A stretch of DNA of 31,049 bases from a virus, in the IMG/VR virus record IMGVR_UViG_3300044970_000297, positions 1 through 31,049 of that record, one strand, 5' to 3'. The notes under the pieces are model-generated. The model made no database searches. It was not told the origin of the DNA and worked only from the letters and a program-made list of their open reading frames with translations. Below, piece by piece: positions 1-8,710 of this stretch (within the stretch, counting starts at the first letter, position 1; each line of letters begins with the position of its first letter). Both the position numbers and the translations under genes were made by a program.

Positions 1-127
1 CTTTGAGTAGTTGATAGGTTAATTTTTTCCATTTTTATTTAGTTTTTTATTTTATTTATACTACGGTTAAAGTAATTGCACCAGCAGAAGTACCAAGTCC
101 GAAAACATACCAGTTTGTTCCGTCACC
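1..127. repeat. Terminal identity, left copy (circular genome overlap)
   Basis: These 127 bases are identical to 30923-31049. They hold the first ~10 codons of the major capsid gene (ATG would be at 30-32 on the minus strand), the spacer, and the 3' end of the 140-aa gene. The overlap cuts through genes with no regard to function, and 127 is a common assembler k-mer length. I infer a circular assembly rather than a true terminal repeat. The unique genome is then 30,922 bp. Confidence 0.93.
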
Positions 128-478
128 AACTAATTCTACAAAGTCACCGATTGTATCAGCAGAAGCAGAAAAAGTAATTGTGTTTTCATCAGCTCCCGGT
201 ACGTTAGTACTATTCACGATTACACCACCTTGAATTTTGTTTGTAGCCGCTTTAATAGTCCATGCAGTTGTTGCGAATAACGCACCCACTACAAACTTGT
301 AAGATTGTCCAGCTCCATCGGCAACCGCTGGAAGTGTAATTTGCGCTCCAGCAGCAGCGTTTAAGATAAATACTTTACCGCTATCTTCAGCAGTTAAAGT
401 TGTTGCACCTGTCAATGTTTCAATTACACCTACTTGACGTAAAGAATCATTTGAGATACTTGTTAATGTTGTACTCAT
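56..478 (-). CDS. Putative head decoration or head-fibre protein (140 aa)
   Basis: This small beta-rich protein is rich in Ala, Thr and Gly, with no membrane segment and no cysteine. Its core (D32-SGKVFILN, then ITLP, ending NWYVFG near residue 125) follows a pattern common in phage fibre and decoration proteins. The 146-aa protein at 25805-26245 has the same layout (ANKVVELN, IVP, EWYLYG). Across the circular junction it lies 24 bp upstream of the major capsid gene and downstream of the scaffold candidate, a typical place for a capsid decoration protein. The role is inferred from context and composition; a fibre-like virion protein is the alternative. Confidence 0.7.
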   Translation of the reverse strand: MSTTLTSISNDSLRQVGVIETLTGATTLTAEDSGKVFILNAAAGAQITLPAVADGAGQSYKFVVGALFATTAWTIKAATNKIQGGVIVNSTNVPGADENTITFSASADTIGDFVELVGDGTNWYVFGLGTSAGAITLTVV

Positions 479-499
479 TTTTTATTTTTTTTTAAATTA

Positions 500-1081
500 T
501 TACTTATTTAGTTTGTTTAAAACTGAATCCATTATAGTACGTTGTCTTTTTGTAGCATACTTAAATATTTCAACTTTGTTTTCGTTTTCAGGGTTAAAAG
601 AAATTGGTTTAACTTCTTCAGATAGTTCTACCTCGTTTTCTTTAACCTCGTTTGACTTGCTTAATTCAGCTTTAAGCATTTCGTTTTCTTTTTTCAATGC
701 TTCAATTTCCGAAAAGAAACTTTCTTTAATTGTGCTTTCAACAACTTTTTTAGGGTTGCTTTTAGCCGTTTCCATTTCTTGTTCTTTTTTTGCTTCTTCT
801 TCGATAGGCTCTTCAACTTCAACTTCCTCTTCCTCTTCTTTTTCTTTTACTTCGGAAATAATTCCCTCTTCAACAACGATCAACATACGACCGTCTTCCA
901 TTTCGTATTCTCCTACTGGCACGGGTATTTTTTGTTCGTCTTCCGTTACTACGAAAATTTCGTTACCAGCTTCAAACATATCAGCTTCAAGAACTGTTAC
1001 GCCATCCATTAGTTTCATTTGTTCAAGTTTTACTTCCATTCCGAGTAAAGTTTTGATTTGATTGATTAGGCTATTTTTCAT
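500..1081 (-). CDS. Putative capsid scaffold protein (193 aa)
   Basis: The N-terminal ~75 residues resemble a domain I know from Bacteroidota phages next to capsid genes (DGVTVLEAD, IPVPVGEYEM and EDGRMLIVVEE motifs). A very acidic Glu-rich stretch follows (~78-105). Residues ~115-150 form a heptad coiled coil (IEALKKENEMLKAEL). The tail is basic (KRQRTIMDSVLNKLNK). An acidic, coiled-coil protein with a short basic C-terminus placed two genes before the major capsid protein fits a scaffold that binds capsid through its C-terminus and is removed by the XkdF-type protease encoded at 1627-2520. Family and position support this; the function is inferred. Confidence 0.75.
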   Translation of the reverse strand: MKNSLINQIKTLLGMEVKLEQMKLMDGVTVLEADMFEAGNEIFVVTEDEQKIPVPVGEYEMEDGRMLIVVEEGIISEVKEKEEEEEVEVEEPIEEEAKKEQEMETAKSNPKKVVESTIKESFFSEIEALKKENEMLKAELSKSNEVKENEVELSEEVKPISFNPENENKVEIFKYATKRQRTIMDSVLNKLNK

Positions 1082-1088
1082 TTTTATT

Positions 1089-1394
1089 TTATTTTAAACT
1101 TTCTAATTCTTTTTTTAATTCTTGCAACTTTTTAAAAGCTTCAGTTTTTTCAGGGTCAATACCAACCTCTTTTGCTTTTACGTTATAATCGTTTAAATCA
1201 GTATCAACTTTTTTCATAGTGTTGTCGTATACCGCTTTAATTTCTTTTTTAAGTTCCTTAATTTTCTTTATACCGTATTGCATTTCTACAACGTCAGTTT
1301 CTAAATTTTTCAAAGTACCTAATTCAACTTCGTGCGAAGCCAATTGTGTTTCTTCTTTGAATAGTTTTCCGAAAACTGTTTTTAGTGTATTCAT
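1089..1394 (-). CDS. Coiled-coil protein of the head module (101 aa)
   Basis: The protein is almost entirely helical and charged. Heptads run from about residue 20 to the end (KKIKELKKEIKAVYD, KLQELKKELESLK). No enzymatic motif, signal peptide or membrane segment is visible. It sits between the cysteine-motif protein and the scaffold candidate, 7 bp before the latter, so it is probably co-translated with the head morphogenesis genes. It could be a second scaffold component or a scaffold chaperone. I do not recognise the family with confidence. Confidence 0.7.
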   Translation of the reverse strand: MNTLKTVFGKLFKEETQLASHEVELGTLKNLETDVVEMQYGIKKIKELKKEIKAVYDNTMKKVDTDLNDYNVKAKEVGIDPEKTEAFKKLQELKKELESLK

Positions 1395-1431
1395 AACTTA
1401 TTAACTTTTAAAATTTTTACTTGTTCCTTTT

Positions 1432-1626
1432 TTAGCCGTTTTGCCGTACTATCGTGCGTACTCCGTTGTTATCTGTTACCGTTACGTTTTGCGGTGTTAC
1501 GCTGGCTGTTTTGCCTATCCCTTGCGCTTCTAAACTACCGTCACAACAATCTTTGTGGTATTTTCCGTCTTTACATAGGCATCCACGTTTACCACCACGG
1601 GGACTTACTTTACTTGCTGTTCTCAT
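1432..1626 (-). CDS. Small cysteine-motif protein of the head module (64 aa)
   Basis: The distinguishing feature is a compact motif near residues 14-30, GCLCKDGKYHKDCCDGS, with four cysteines and a histidine. It could bind a metal or form disulfides. The rest is a flexible Ser/Thr/Asn/Val-rich tail. I know similar short proteins (CLCKD...CCNG...QGIG) beside capsid genes in Bacteroidota phages and prophages, where they are called hypothetical. The start codon directly abuts the stop of the XkdF-like protease gene (1627), so translation is probably coupled. No function can be assigned. Confidence 0.72.
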   Translation of the reverse strand: MRTASKVSPRGGKRGCLCKDGKYHKDCCDGSLEAQGIGKTASVTPQNVTVTDNNGVRTIVRQNG

Positions 1627-2520
1627 TTATTTATTATCTATTTGTTCTAACTTTCTTTGCGCCCACTCAATACCAGCGTCACCACCCCACGCAAGCCACA
1701 TTAAACGACCGCATCCGTCCCCTAATTCCTTTTGTGAATTTTCTTTGTGGCGTGCAAATGAAGCCATTCGAGAAATTGTTTCTCTACTTATATTCTCACC
1801 GTTTGCAAGTTGGTTGGCACGTGCTTTTCCTACAGGCGTACCGCAGTCACCCCATCCATTTTCTTCAGCGTAGCGTAGTGCTATCTTCGCGTTTTCGCTT
1901 GCTTCTTTAGGATAGTCGTTGTACGTTTCTAATTTAGTATCCAGTATTTCTTTTAAGAATGCTATTATTTCGTCTTCTTCGTTTTGTTGTAAACTCATTT
2001 CGTATTGATCTACAAAGTGACCTTCAATACTGAATCCTTTTACTTCGCCATCTTTTACCTTCTGCCAAATTTCATCGTTGTTTACTTTCATTGAAATCAT
2101 CCACGTTCCTTTAGGTAAATTAAATCCGTATTTTGCTGATTTGTCTTGTTTCTCATCTTCAATTATCCAGCTTTCAACAACACTCATTCCGTCTAACATT
2201 TTACGTTCGTGTTCGTAGGTAGCGTTGTTTTGATTAGCTCTCATTAAAAACAATTCACTTGCTTTACGTACCGTATCCTCACTGAAGTAAATGTAAAATT
2301 CTTTGTCCTTATTTCTGCGGTAAATTTGTTTATTAGGCACTAAAGCCGCACCCATCAAAATACGTTTTTCAGCGTCAACCTCTTTTAGTTCAACTTCGTG
2401 CTTTTTTAAAGCTATAAAGTTTTCTTCGATCGCGGGACTTTCAACAACTGAAACGGCATTAATACCAGCCTCTAATTTTGTGTCGTCTATTAGTAGTTCT
2501 ATTATTTCAACTTTTGCCAT
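1627..2520 (-). CDS. XkdF-like prohead serine protease (297 aa)
   Basis: The first ~180 residues match the XkdF-type phage protease family (Peptidase_S78_2): IEENFIALKKHEVELKEV near the start, MGAALVPNKQIYRR (~56-69), FSEDTVRKASELFL, VVESWIIEDEKQDKSA, LPKGTWMISMKV and VKGFSIEGHF. The last ~95 residues form a separate module (YPKEASENAKIALRYAEENG to DGCGRLMWLAWGG) that I also know from phage head proteins. The protein should cleave scaffold and capsid N-termini during head maturation. It follows the tape measure gene after an 11-bp gap and leads the head gene block. Catalytic residues cannot be pinned down by eye. Confidence 0.85.
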   Translation of the reverse strand: MAKVEIIELLIDDTKLEAGINAVSVVESPAIEENFIALKKHEVELKEVDAEKRILMGAALVPNKQIYRRNKDKEFYIYFSEDTVRKASELFLMRANQNNATYEHERKMLDGMSVVESWIIEDEKQDKSAKYGFNLPKGTWMISMKVNNDEIWQKVKDGEVKGFSIEGHFVDQYEMSLQQNEEDEIIAFLKEILDTKLETYNDYPKEASENAKIALRYAEENGWGDCGTPVGKARANQLANGENISRETISRMASFARHKENSQKELGDGCGRLMWLAWGGDAGIEWAQRKLEQIDNK

Positions 2521-2531
2521 AACTATTAAAC

Positions 2532-4643
2532 TTATAAAGTTGCGTTTTGTACTCTATTCCTATCCAAAGCCTGTGCGCTTGTTACCTCTCCACTAACTAC
2601 GTATGCTTGTGTAGGCGTTTGTTGTAATTGTGCTAACTGGTTTATACCGCTTGAACCTATTGTGTTAAAATTAGCAGTCATAGGAGCAGCACCAGTTGGT
2701 GCATTTGAACCACCTGAACCGCCACTTGAACCGCTTGAATTAAATTGTTGTGAAGCTATCTTTTTAACGTTTACTAAACCAGCCGTAATAGCAGCAGCCA
2801 TAGCGATATAATTAAACGGGGGTGGTGAACTTGCCAAAGCCATATTTGCAGCCTTGTAAGTGTCTACTACTGCCGTTGCTATGTTAACCGCCTTTTGAAC
2901 TTGAAATGCTTTCTTTTGTTGTTTAACACTTTTACCAGCAAATAATTCAGCAAGGTTTGAAACAATTTGTAAAGAATCTTCAACTGATTTTACTCTATAT
3001 TCGTTTAATTGCTTAATGCGTTCTTTTTCCTTTTCGTCTTTTTCTTTTTGTTTTTCTTCTTCTTCTTTACGGTATTTTTCATTTATAGCAGCATAATCTT
3101 TATTGAATTTATCCGTAATAGCTTTTTCTATTTCAGCGTTACCGTTTGCGGCTGCTATCTTTTCATCGAATGCTAATTGTAAATCTAAAAGTTCTTGTTC
3201 ACGTTGTGAGTTACGCGCCTTTTGTAATTCTAACCATGCAGCATCTTCAGCTTTTATTTGTTGTTGTAACTTTAAATCTCGTGCGTCTTTTTCTATTTTG
3301 TCGTACTTATCATTAATTGCCTTGTCATCTAAACGTTTGCTTTCAATAGCTTGTGCAGTTAGTTTGTCATAATCTTCTTTTTTAAGTTTACCCTCTTTAA
3401 AGTTTTTATCAGCTTCTTGTTGTTCATATTTATATTTTATCCGTAACGCATCTAAATCTTTAGCACGACCTTCTTCCATCAAACGGTTTGTTTCTTCTTC
3501 CATTTGACGTGTAATATCTATTTGTTCTTTTGCCGCGTCTTTATTTGAATTTATATTATTTGTATTTCCTTGTGAGTTTATTCTATTACGTTCATCTTGC
3601 GCTTCTTTTTCAATTTGGTTGATTTGTATTTTATAACCAGCTTGTGTGTTTCGTAATTCAATCAATTTGTTTTCAGCTTCTTTAATTGCAGCGTCTCCTT
3701 CCGTATTTATTGCGTCAGGATTAAAAAACATATTAGCAAAATCATTTTCTTGTTTTGAAAATGCTAACGTTAAATTAAAATTTTCTCCCATTGCTTTTCC
3801 AACCGCGTCAACTGTTTCAAGTAAAAATTTTAACGGTTTATTAAGAAAATTAATAATACCCATTAAAATATCTTTATTTGCCTTTGCTGCTTCGTATTGT
3901 GCTTTTTTAGTTGCTTTTTGATTTGCTAAATTTGTTTCTGCAATTGCTATTGTAGCGTCTAATTCTTTTATTTTTATTTCAAGAATTTGTTTTTCAGTTT
4001 TTCCCTGAAGCCTTAAAATATTATCTTGTTTATTTAAACTGTCTACTTTTTCTTGTGCGACTTTTAAATTGGCTTCGGTTTTTTTGTTCAATTTAGTTTG
4101 TTCTTCAGAAACACCACTAACGGCTTCTTTTATATCGTCCCAATAAGCATATAAAGTTCCAACCGCAACTAATAATAAACCAATACCAGTTGCTGCAATT
4201 GCGCCTTTAATACCTTTAAAAGCATTTACCGCGACAACACCTAATTGTTTAAATGAATCCCTTGCCTCTCCTAATCCTTGCAACCCTTGAGATAAAGCCA
4301 TCGCACTTTGTACTTTAAGCATAGTTTTTTGCACGGCTTCACCTTCAACCCCAACTAATCCTAACGCACCCTCAAAAGCTTGGAATCCGTCTAAAACACC
4401 GCCAAAAGACTTTGTTAATGAATTAAATTTAGCATCAGGATTAAATGAGTCTACTAAATCTTTTGAAAATCCTATTTGGTCTTTTAATTCAGCGGCGGCC
4501 CGTGCCGCTTTTACGGCTTCCGCACTTGTTTCACCATAGGCAGCGCTTACTTTTTGAAGTTCTTGTACGGCTTCTCTATATTGCGCTTTTAGGCTTTTGC
4601 TATTGTCTTGTATTTCTAATTCTATTGTCCGTTTTTCTGCCAT
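2532..4643 (-). CDS. Tail tape measure protein (703 aa)
   Basis: Residues 1-60 are a helical, charged head (ELEIQDNSKSLKAQYREAVQ). A hydrophobic helix follows near 147-167 (IAATGIGLLLVAVGTLYAYW), typical of the membrane-interacting segment of tape measures. Long coiled coils rich in Lys, Glu, Gln and Ala cover ~190-560. A second Ala-rich region (~590-630) precedes a Gly/Ser linker and a short C-terminal tail. This is the second longest protein, encoded beside the large tail-tip genes. 703 aa is short for a siphovirus, predicting a tail of roughly 100 nm if about 0.15 nm per residue applies. The start overlaps the 54-aa gene upstream by 22 bp. Confidence 0.85.
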   Translation of the reverse strand: MAEKRTIELEIQDNSKSLKAQYREAVQELQKVSAAYGETSAEAVKAARAAAELKDQIGFSKDLVDSFNPDAKFNSLTKSFGGVLDGFQAFEGALGLVGVEGEAVQKTMLKVQSAMALSQGLQGLGEARDSFKQLGVVAVNAFKGIKGAIAATGIGLLLVAVGTLYAYWDDIKEAVSGVSEEQTKLNKKTEANLKVAQEKVDSLNKQDNILRLQGKTEKQILEIKIKELDATIAIAETNLANQKATKKAQYEAAKANKDILMGIINFLNKPLKFLLETVDAVGKAMGENFNLTLAFSKQENDFANMFFNPDAINTEGDAAIKEAENKLIELRNTQAGYKIQINQIEKEAQDERNRINSQGNTNNINSNKDAAKEQIDITRQMEEETNRLMEEGRAKDLDALRIKYKYEQQEADKNFKEGKLKKEDYDKLTAQAIESKRLDDKAINDKYDKIEKDARDLKLQQQIKAEDAAWLELQKARNSQREQELLDLQLAFDEKIAAANGNAEIEKAITDKFNKDYAAINEKYRKEEEEKQKEKDEKEKERIKQLNEYRVKSVEDSLQIVSNLAELFAGKSVKQQKKAFQVQKAVNIATAVVDTYKAANMALASSPPPFNYIAMAAAITAGLVNVKKIASQQFNSSGSSGGSGGSNAPTGAAPMTANFNTIGSSGINQLAQLQQTPTQAYVVSGEVTSAQALDRNRVQNATL

Positions 4644-4786
4644 AATTTGGAATGTTTTCTGCGTTCTTGTTTATAAATCTTTTTAATATTTCCAGTTAGT
4701 TCGTGTTTTCCTTTCGCCACGTCCACTATTTCACTCACTCCGAAGAAATCATCAGCTTTTAATAGTTCTAAAATTAATTGTATCAT
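4622..4786 (-). CDS. 54-aa basic micro-protein between tail gene and tape measure
   Basis: Reading starts at ATG 4786 in a 4-bp ATGA overlap with the stop of the 780-aa gene and ends at TAG 4622, 22 bp inside the tape measure start. The product begins MIQLILELLKADDFFGVSE and ends in a Lys/Arg/His-rich helix (KQERRKHSKLWQKNG). It fills the only gap between the two tail genes. The ATGA coupling and exact fit argue for a real gene. A small protein just upstream of a tape measure could assist its assembly, but I see no homology to tail chaperones. Confidence 0.65.
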   Translation of the reverse strand: MIQLILELLKADDFFGVSEIVDVAKGKHELTGNIKKIYKQERRKHSKLWQKNGQ

Positions 4787-7125
4787 TCTTGTAATATTGT
4801 TATTTGATTTGCCACTTGTTGCCCGTTGCCTAAAGTGTAAGTAATTGTTAAAATTATAACTTGCGTTGCCGAATTTTCCGTTATTAAGTTTTGAAATTCT
4901 TCAGTAATTAAACTATCTGAATTTTCTGCTAAAATGTTTGAAGGCGTATTCGTGTTTTCAGGAATACAAACGGTAATAGATTGACTACTTGTTATTGTAC
5001 TCGGTGTAATTGTAACACCGCCAAACGTTGTTGTAATATCAGCACTTACCGCACCGTTAACAAACTGAATCGGAACGTCTAAACATTGTGCGTCAAAACT
5101 TGATACGTAGGGTTTACCGCTTGTTAAAGGTCGAAAATCTAAATACAAACTAAAGTCAACTTGACCTGTAGTAAGGTTGCTTTTCATTTCGTTTATTATA
5201 TAGCGTTTATCTCTTATAATAAGACGGTCATTCAGTTGTAAATTAGTCAGTAAAGAAATAGGTAAATTCGTCTTTACGTTGACTAATCTATTCTTTAAAT
5301 TAAATAAATTAACTAAATACGGAAAATAATATTCAGCATATAAACCTTGTTGAATTGTTTCTAAATGAATTACTGAATTTTCAGCTCCAAAGTTTAAACT
5401 ATATTTTTCGTTTTGATAACTAAGGTCTTGACCGAATAAAGCGAATGAATCAATATTTAAATGCGTAGAACCAGTAAAAAATTTAATAGGGTGCGCGCTT
5501 AAATCATTGCTTTCGCCGTACAAATAAAGCAGCATCGGTTTTGGCGTGTATGCGTTAAGACTTTCGTTTAGCGTATAACCGAATATTGCGTATTGACCTG
5601 AAGAATGCGTTGAACGTGAAAATAATAAATTCTCAAAAGGAACTTCTATTACGTACTCGTCCCCGTCGTACGCAAATTGGTATTCCATATTTCCGTATTC
5701 GCTATTCGATATTTTAAAGAAATTACGATTAACAAAACTTTCGGATTGCTGATATTTAAAAGCTATTTTTTTATACAATTTAATTCGTTCAATATCTATT
5801 GAATCAATATCGGTATATTCTGTAATATCTACAATTGCACCTTGTGAATACCAATCTTCTAAAGGTAGTATTTCAAAAGTGTTTTCTGAAGTAGCTACGC
5901 AAGTTGCGTTAAACTCTTTTAAAACGCCTGAAAAGAAGTCGCTAACTTTCATATCAGGCAAAGTAGAATTTACGCTTACATTACCAGCTAAAACAGTTTG
6001 TACAGTGCTTATTTGTGCGTAATTACTTAATCCGTTTACCCCTGTTATTTGGTAATTGATTAACATATCAATATTCATAGGCGCAGTAGCTTTCATTTTG
6101 AAAGTCAAAGTCGTGTCTAATCCTGAAACGTTTTGAAAACTTATATTACCAAAAACTCCCGTAGTATTTCCTTCAATTGATTGATAAAAATTACCGTCTT
6201 GAAATACGTCAATATACCAAGTGCCTATTGTTGATTGATTTAATACCTCAAAACTAATTACACTAAATTGAACGTCTTGTGCAAATAATACATTTATTTC
6301 GTCTTGGTAAATATCTGTGTAAGTTAAATCAGCTGGGTTTGGTAACGTGTTATCTTCAATAACCGTTGCTATTACTTGGTCTATTATAACGTCCGTACTT
6401 TCAGTTAAAAAGGTATATTCATTCGTGTTTTTACCGTATAAAAATACTTGGTTAAATCGTGGATCACTTAAAAACGTTCCAGTAAAAGTAACGCCGTAAT
6501 CATTTTCAATAGCTTCAAATAACTTACTAATTTTTACCGCTGGAAATAATTCATCGTAGCGTATTGCTTTCGAATTAGTAGTTACGTCTTCAGTTCCTTG
6601 CCTATATTCCCAAACTCGGTTACTTGCAATTAACGGATAGCGAACGTCGTAATCTGTTGTTAAGTCAGTTATACGGTCGTAAACATCATTCGCAGTAAAC
6701 GAAAATTCCAAGCTGATTAAATCTAATAAGTTTAATTTATCTTCGCCAAACAAATCTTTTAACGTTCGTATTTCACCATAAAAAGTAAGCTGGTAATTTT
6801 CAGCATGACCGTTTTTTACATTCGCCTTTTCAATCTGAATTTTACCACGTCTGAAAGTAGTTAGGTCAATTTCAATTAATGCGCTCCTTCTTATGTTATG
6901 GTCAAATAACGTCGTAGGGTCTAACGGATCACCAATATCGGATTGATAAAAATGTTTAAATATTTGATTGTTAACGGTTGAAGCTGGTACCGTAAACGAC
7001 TGCGAGAAATCAGTAAATACTTTTGAAATATCGTTAATATTTTGAACGCTCGAAGTAACATTAATTTGTTCATCTTCAAATAGTTCAATCTTAAGTCCCT
7101 CAATATAAACTTGTACTTGCCTCAT
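4783..7125 (-). CDS. Large tail-tip / baseplate hub-like protein (780 aa)
   Basis: This is the longest protein in the genome, rich in Thr, Ser, Asn and aromatic residues and dominated by beta structure. The N-terminus (DISKVFTDFSQSFTVPAS, about 32-49, then IFKHFYQSDIGDP) is a signature I know from tail proteins of Bacteroidota phages and prophages. The C-terminal ~110 residues look like one or two Ig-like beta domains (VNGAVSADITTTFGGVTITP). Position beside the tape measure and the 358-aa gene suggests a tail-tip or hub role, perhaps contacting the receptor. No glycosidase or peptidase motif was found. Confidence 0.72.
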   Translation of the reverse strand: MRQVQVYIEGLKIELFEDEQINVTSSVQNINDISKVFTDFSQSFTVPASTVNNQIFKHFYQSDIGDPLDPTTLFDHNIRRSALIEIDLTTFRRGKIQIEKANVKNGHAENYQLTFYGEIRTLKDLFGEDKLNLLDLISLEFSFTANDVYDRITDLTTDYDVRYPLIASNRVWEYRQGTEDVTTNSKAIRYDELFPAVKISKLFEAIENDYGVTFTGTFLSDPRFNQVFLYGKNTNEYTFLTESTDVIIDQVIATVIEDNTLPNPADLTYTDIYQDEINVLFAQDVQFSVISFEVLNQSTIGTWYIDVFQDGNFYQSIEGNTTGVFGNISFQNVSGLDTTLTFKMKATAPMNIDMLINYQITGVNGLSNYAQISTVQTVLAGNVSVNSTLPDMKVSDFFSGVLKEFNATCVATSENTFEILPLEDWYSQGAIVDITEYTDIDSIDIERIKLYKKIAFKYQQSESFVNRNFFKISNSEYGNMEYQFAYDGDEYVIEVPFENLLFSRSTHSSGQYAIFGYTLNESLNAYTPKPMLLYLYGESNDLSAHPIKFFTGSTHLNIDSFALFGQDLSYQNEKYSLNFGAENSVIHLETIQQGLYAEYYFPYLVNLFNLKNRLVNVKTNLPISLLTNLQLNDRLIIRDKRYIINEMKSNLTTGQVDFSLYLDFRPLTSGKPYVSSFDAQCLDVPIQFVNGAVSADITTTFGGVTITPSTITSSQSITVCIPENTNTPSNILAENSDSLITEEFQNLITENSATQVIILTITYTLGNGQQVANQITILQE

Positions 7126-8198
7126 ATTACGTTGTTTATTGCATTGAAAGCAAAGTCAAACTCCAAAGAATAGTTAATCATTTTTTGGTTTATATTCTTA
7201 AATAGCTCCGTTGACTTCGTGTTAATCTTTACGGGTAAACTGTTTATTAATATTCTTTCGCTTGTCATTAGCTGCTCCAACAAATCATTGTAGCTTTCAG
7301 TTACCCAGTCCGTGTTTACTTTTATGCTACGTTTTGCCGTTGTGTTGAATACTTTGCGTTGACCTTCTAAAGTATTGTAATTAGGAAACGTGCTTTGCAT
7401 TAAATTGTATTCCGTGTTTTCAATGCTGAATGTATCGTTAGACGCTGCGAAAAACCAAGTTCTTTGCCAACTACCGTATTTGTTTACAAAGTCGCACAAA
7501 ACGGCTGTATAGCGGCATAGCTCGAAAGGTTTAAAATAACCAGTCCAAACAGTTACGTCAGTACCTAAAATATTAATTATTATTTCTAATTTATTTCCAC
7601 CAGCATAATAATTTTCATAAACGGTAGGAACGTCTAAAATAGAATTGTTTGTTAAGTTTTGTGTGAATGTAGCAGCCGTTGCCAAGTTAGTATATTTTGC
7701 TTTGTAGCTTGTCGCAGTTTTAACCATTATATGACCAGCCCTTCTACTTGAATTTGAACTTGGGTTTGTGCCATCGTAGTAATAGAAAAACGTTCCTTCG
7801 GCGTGTAATATGTCGTAGGTCGGCGTGTAATTATATCCTTGTTCATACCATCCAAAACCATCGTATGCTACGTAAGAATTTGTACTAAGTAGCGTGTAAA
7901 CGCCCCCGTCTAATTTGTATCTTTTTAGTTGAACATTGCACCATTGCGTAGTTTGACTTGCTGGAAAAGTATTGTAAATTTCTTGTCTTGTATTCCAACT
8001 GATATACTCACGAATGTAAGGTGAAATATTGTAATACGTCTTTACGTTGTTTGAAGCTGGTATTAATTTACTCAAAGTGTAACTTGGCGAAGCTGGTGCG
8101 CTCCCCGTACCGTTCCAAATAAATACTTCTAACTTAGAACCGTCTTGTCCTGTTTCCGATATTTCTACTATATAAGGTGAACGTGCAAAAATACTCAT
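7122..8198 (-). CDS. Distal tail / baseplate-like structural protein (358 aa)
   Basis: A beta-rich protein with many aromatic residues (FIWNGTGSAP, YYNISPYIREYISWN, GFGWYEQGYNYTP). It has no membrane helix, signal peptide or enzyme motif. Its stop overlaps the start of the 780-aa gene by 4 bp (ATGA), so the two are made together and probably act together at the tail tip. Its start overlaps the stop of the gp10-like gene by 4 bp. I know similar proteins paired with the 780-aa type in Bacteroidota phages, annotated as structural or hypothetical. The distal-tail role is inferred from gene order. Confidence 0.65.
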   Translation of the reverse strand: MSIFARSPYIVEISETGQDGSKLEVFIWNGTGSAPASPSYTLSKLIPASNNVKTYYNISPYIREYISWNTRQEIYNTFPASQTTQWCNVQLKRYKLDGGVYTLLSTNSYVAYDGFGWYEQGYNYTPTYDILHAEGTFFYYYDGTNPSSNSSRRAGHIMVKTATSYKAKYTNLATAATFTQNLTNNSILDVPTVYENYYAGGNKLEIIINILGTDVTVWTGYFKPFELCRYTAVLCDFVNKYGSWQRTWFFAASNDTFSIENTEYNLMQSTFPNYNTLEGQRKVFNTTAKRSIKVNTDWVTESYNDLLEQLMTSERILINSLPVKINTKSTELFKNINQKMINYSLEFDFAFNAINNVI

Positions 8199-8710
8199 TT
8201 TATATTCTTTAAATTTTGGTCTAATATTTCGTTTAAAAGCTGTTCGGCATCTAAACCGTACTTATCTATTAACGTGTCAGGTAAAGTTTTGTAGGCAGCT
8301 TCAAATGGCTTGGTAAAAAATAAGCTTGGTTTAATTCCGTATTTAAATACACTTTTAGCAATTGCAAATTGTAAACCTTTCCTACTTTGAAATTTTCCCG
8401 TTGCGCTTCGTGGTGCTATTCCTTTACGAACTATCCATTTATCAAACGCACTTGGCGGCGGCATTTTAGATTTATACGAATAAGGAGTATTAAATTTTCT
8501 TTGCGTTCCTGAAACCCCTTTGTCCTGAAAGTTACCGTAAGGCTCCATTTCAAAATAAACACCTATCGAGTTAGGCATTTCTTTAACGTCGCCTTTTATT
8601 GAATTCGATAATTTACCGCTGGTATCTTTACCCATCTTTTGTAAATTGGCTTTCGCTTCAGCTACTACCAAATCACGAAACTTTTGTAAGGCTTTTAATC
8701 TTTCACTCAT
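8195..8710 (-). CDS. HK97 gp10-like neck/head-tail completion protein (171 aa)
   Basis: The pattern of a helical N-terminus (LKALQKFRDLVVAEAKANLQ), a middle beta region with YGNFQDKGVSGT, and a C-terminal helix (IKPSLFFTKPFEAAYKTLPD) is typical of the HK97 gp10-like family, which sits at the head-tail neck. A TTG codon at 8716 would add two residues, but ATG at 8710 overlaps the previous stop as TAATG, so I use 8710. The gene lies between the tail terminator candidate and the tail-tip genes. Confidence 0.78.
   Translation of the reverse strand: MSERLKALQKFRDLVVAEAKANLQKMGKDTSGKLSNSIKGDVKEMPNSIGVYFEMEPYGNFQDKGVSGTQRKFNTPYSYKSKMPPPSAFDKWIVRKGIAPRSATGKFQSRKGLQFAIAKSVFKYGIKPSLFFTKPFEAAYKTLPDTLIDKYGLDAEQLLNEILDQNLKNIK

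Noticed and set aside
1-127. True terminal repeat used in packaging
   Set aside because: The repeat begins and ends inside genes and equals a common assembly k-mer length; an assembly overlap is simpler.
513-1061. 182-codon open frame on the plus strand
   Set aside because: Antisense to the scaffold gene; the product is a Ser/Phe-rich mirror of its Glu/Lys codons, with no domain or promoter.
1454-1910. Two overlapping plus-strand frames of ~138 codons
   Set aside because: Shadows of the XkdF-like protease and cysteine-motif genes; low-complexity translation and no support for plus-strand transcription anywhere.
6921-7103. 60-codon minus-strand frame inside the tail-tip gene
   Set aside because: Lies wholly within the 780-aa gene in another frame, with no start context.
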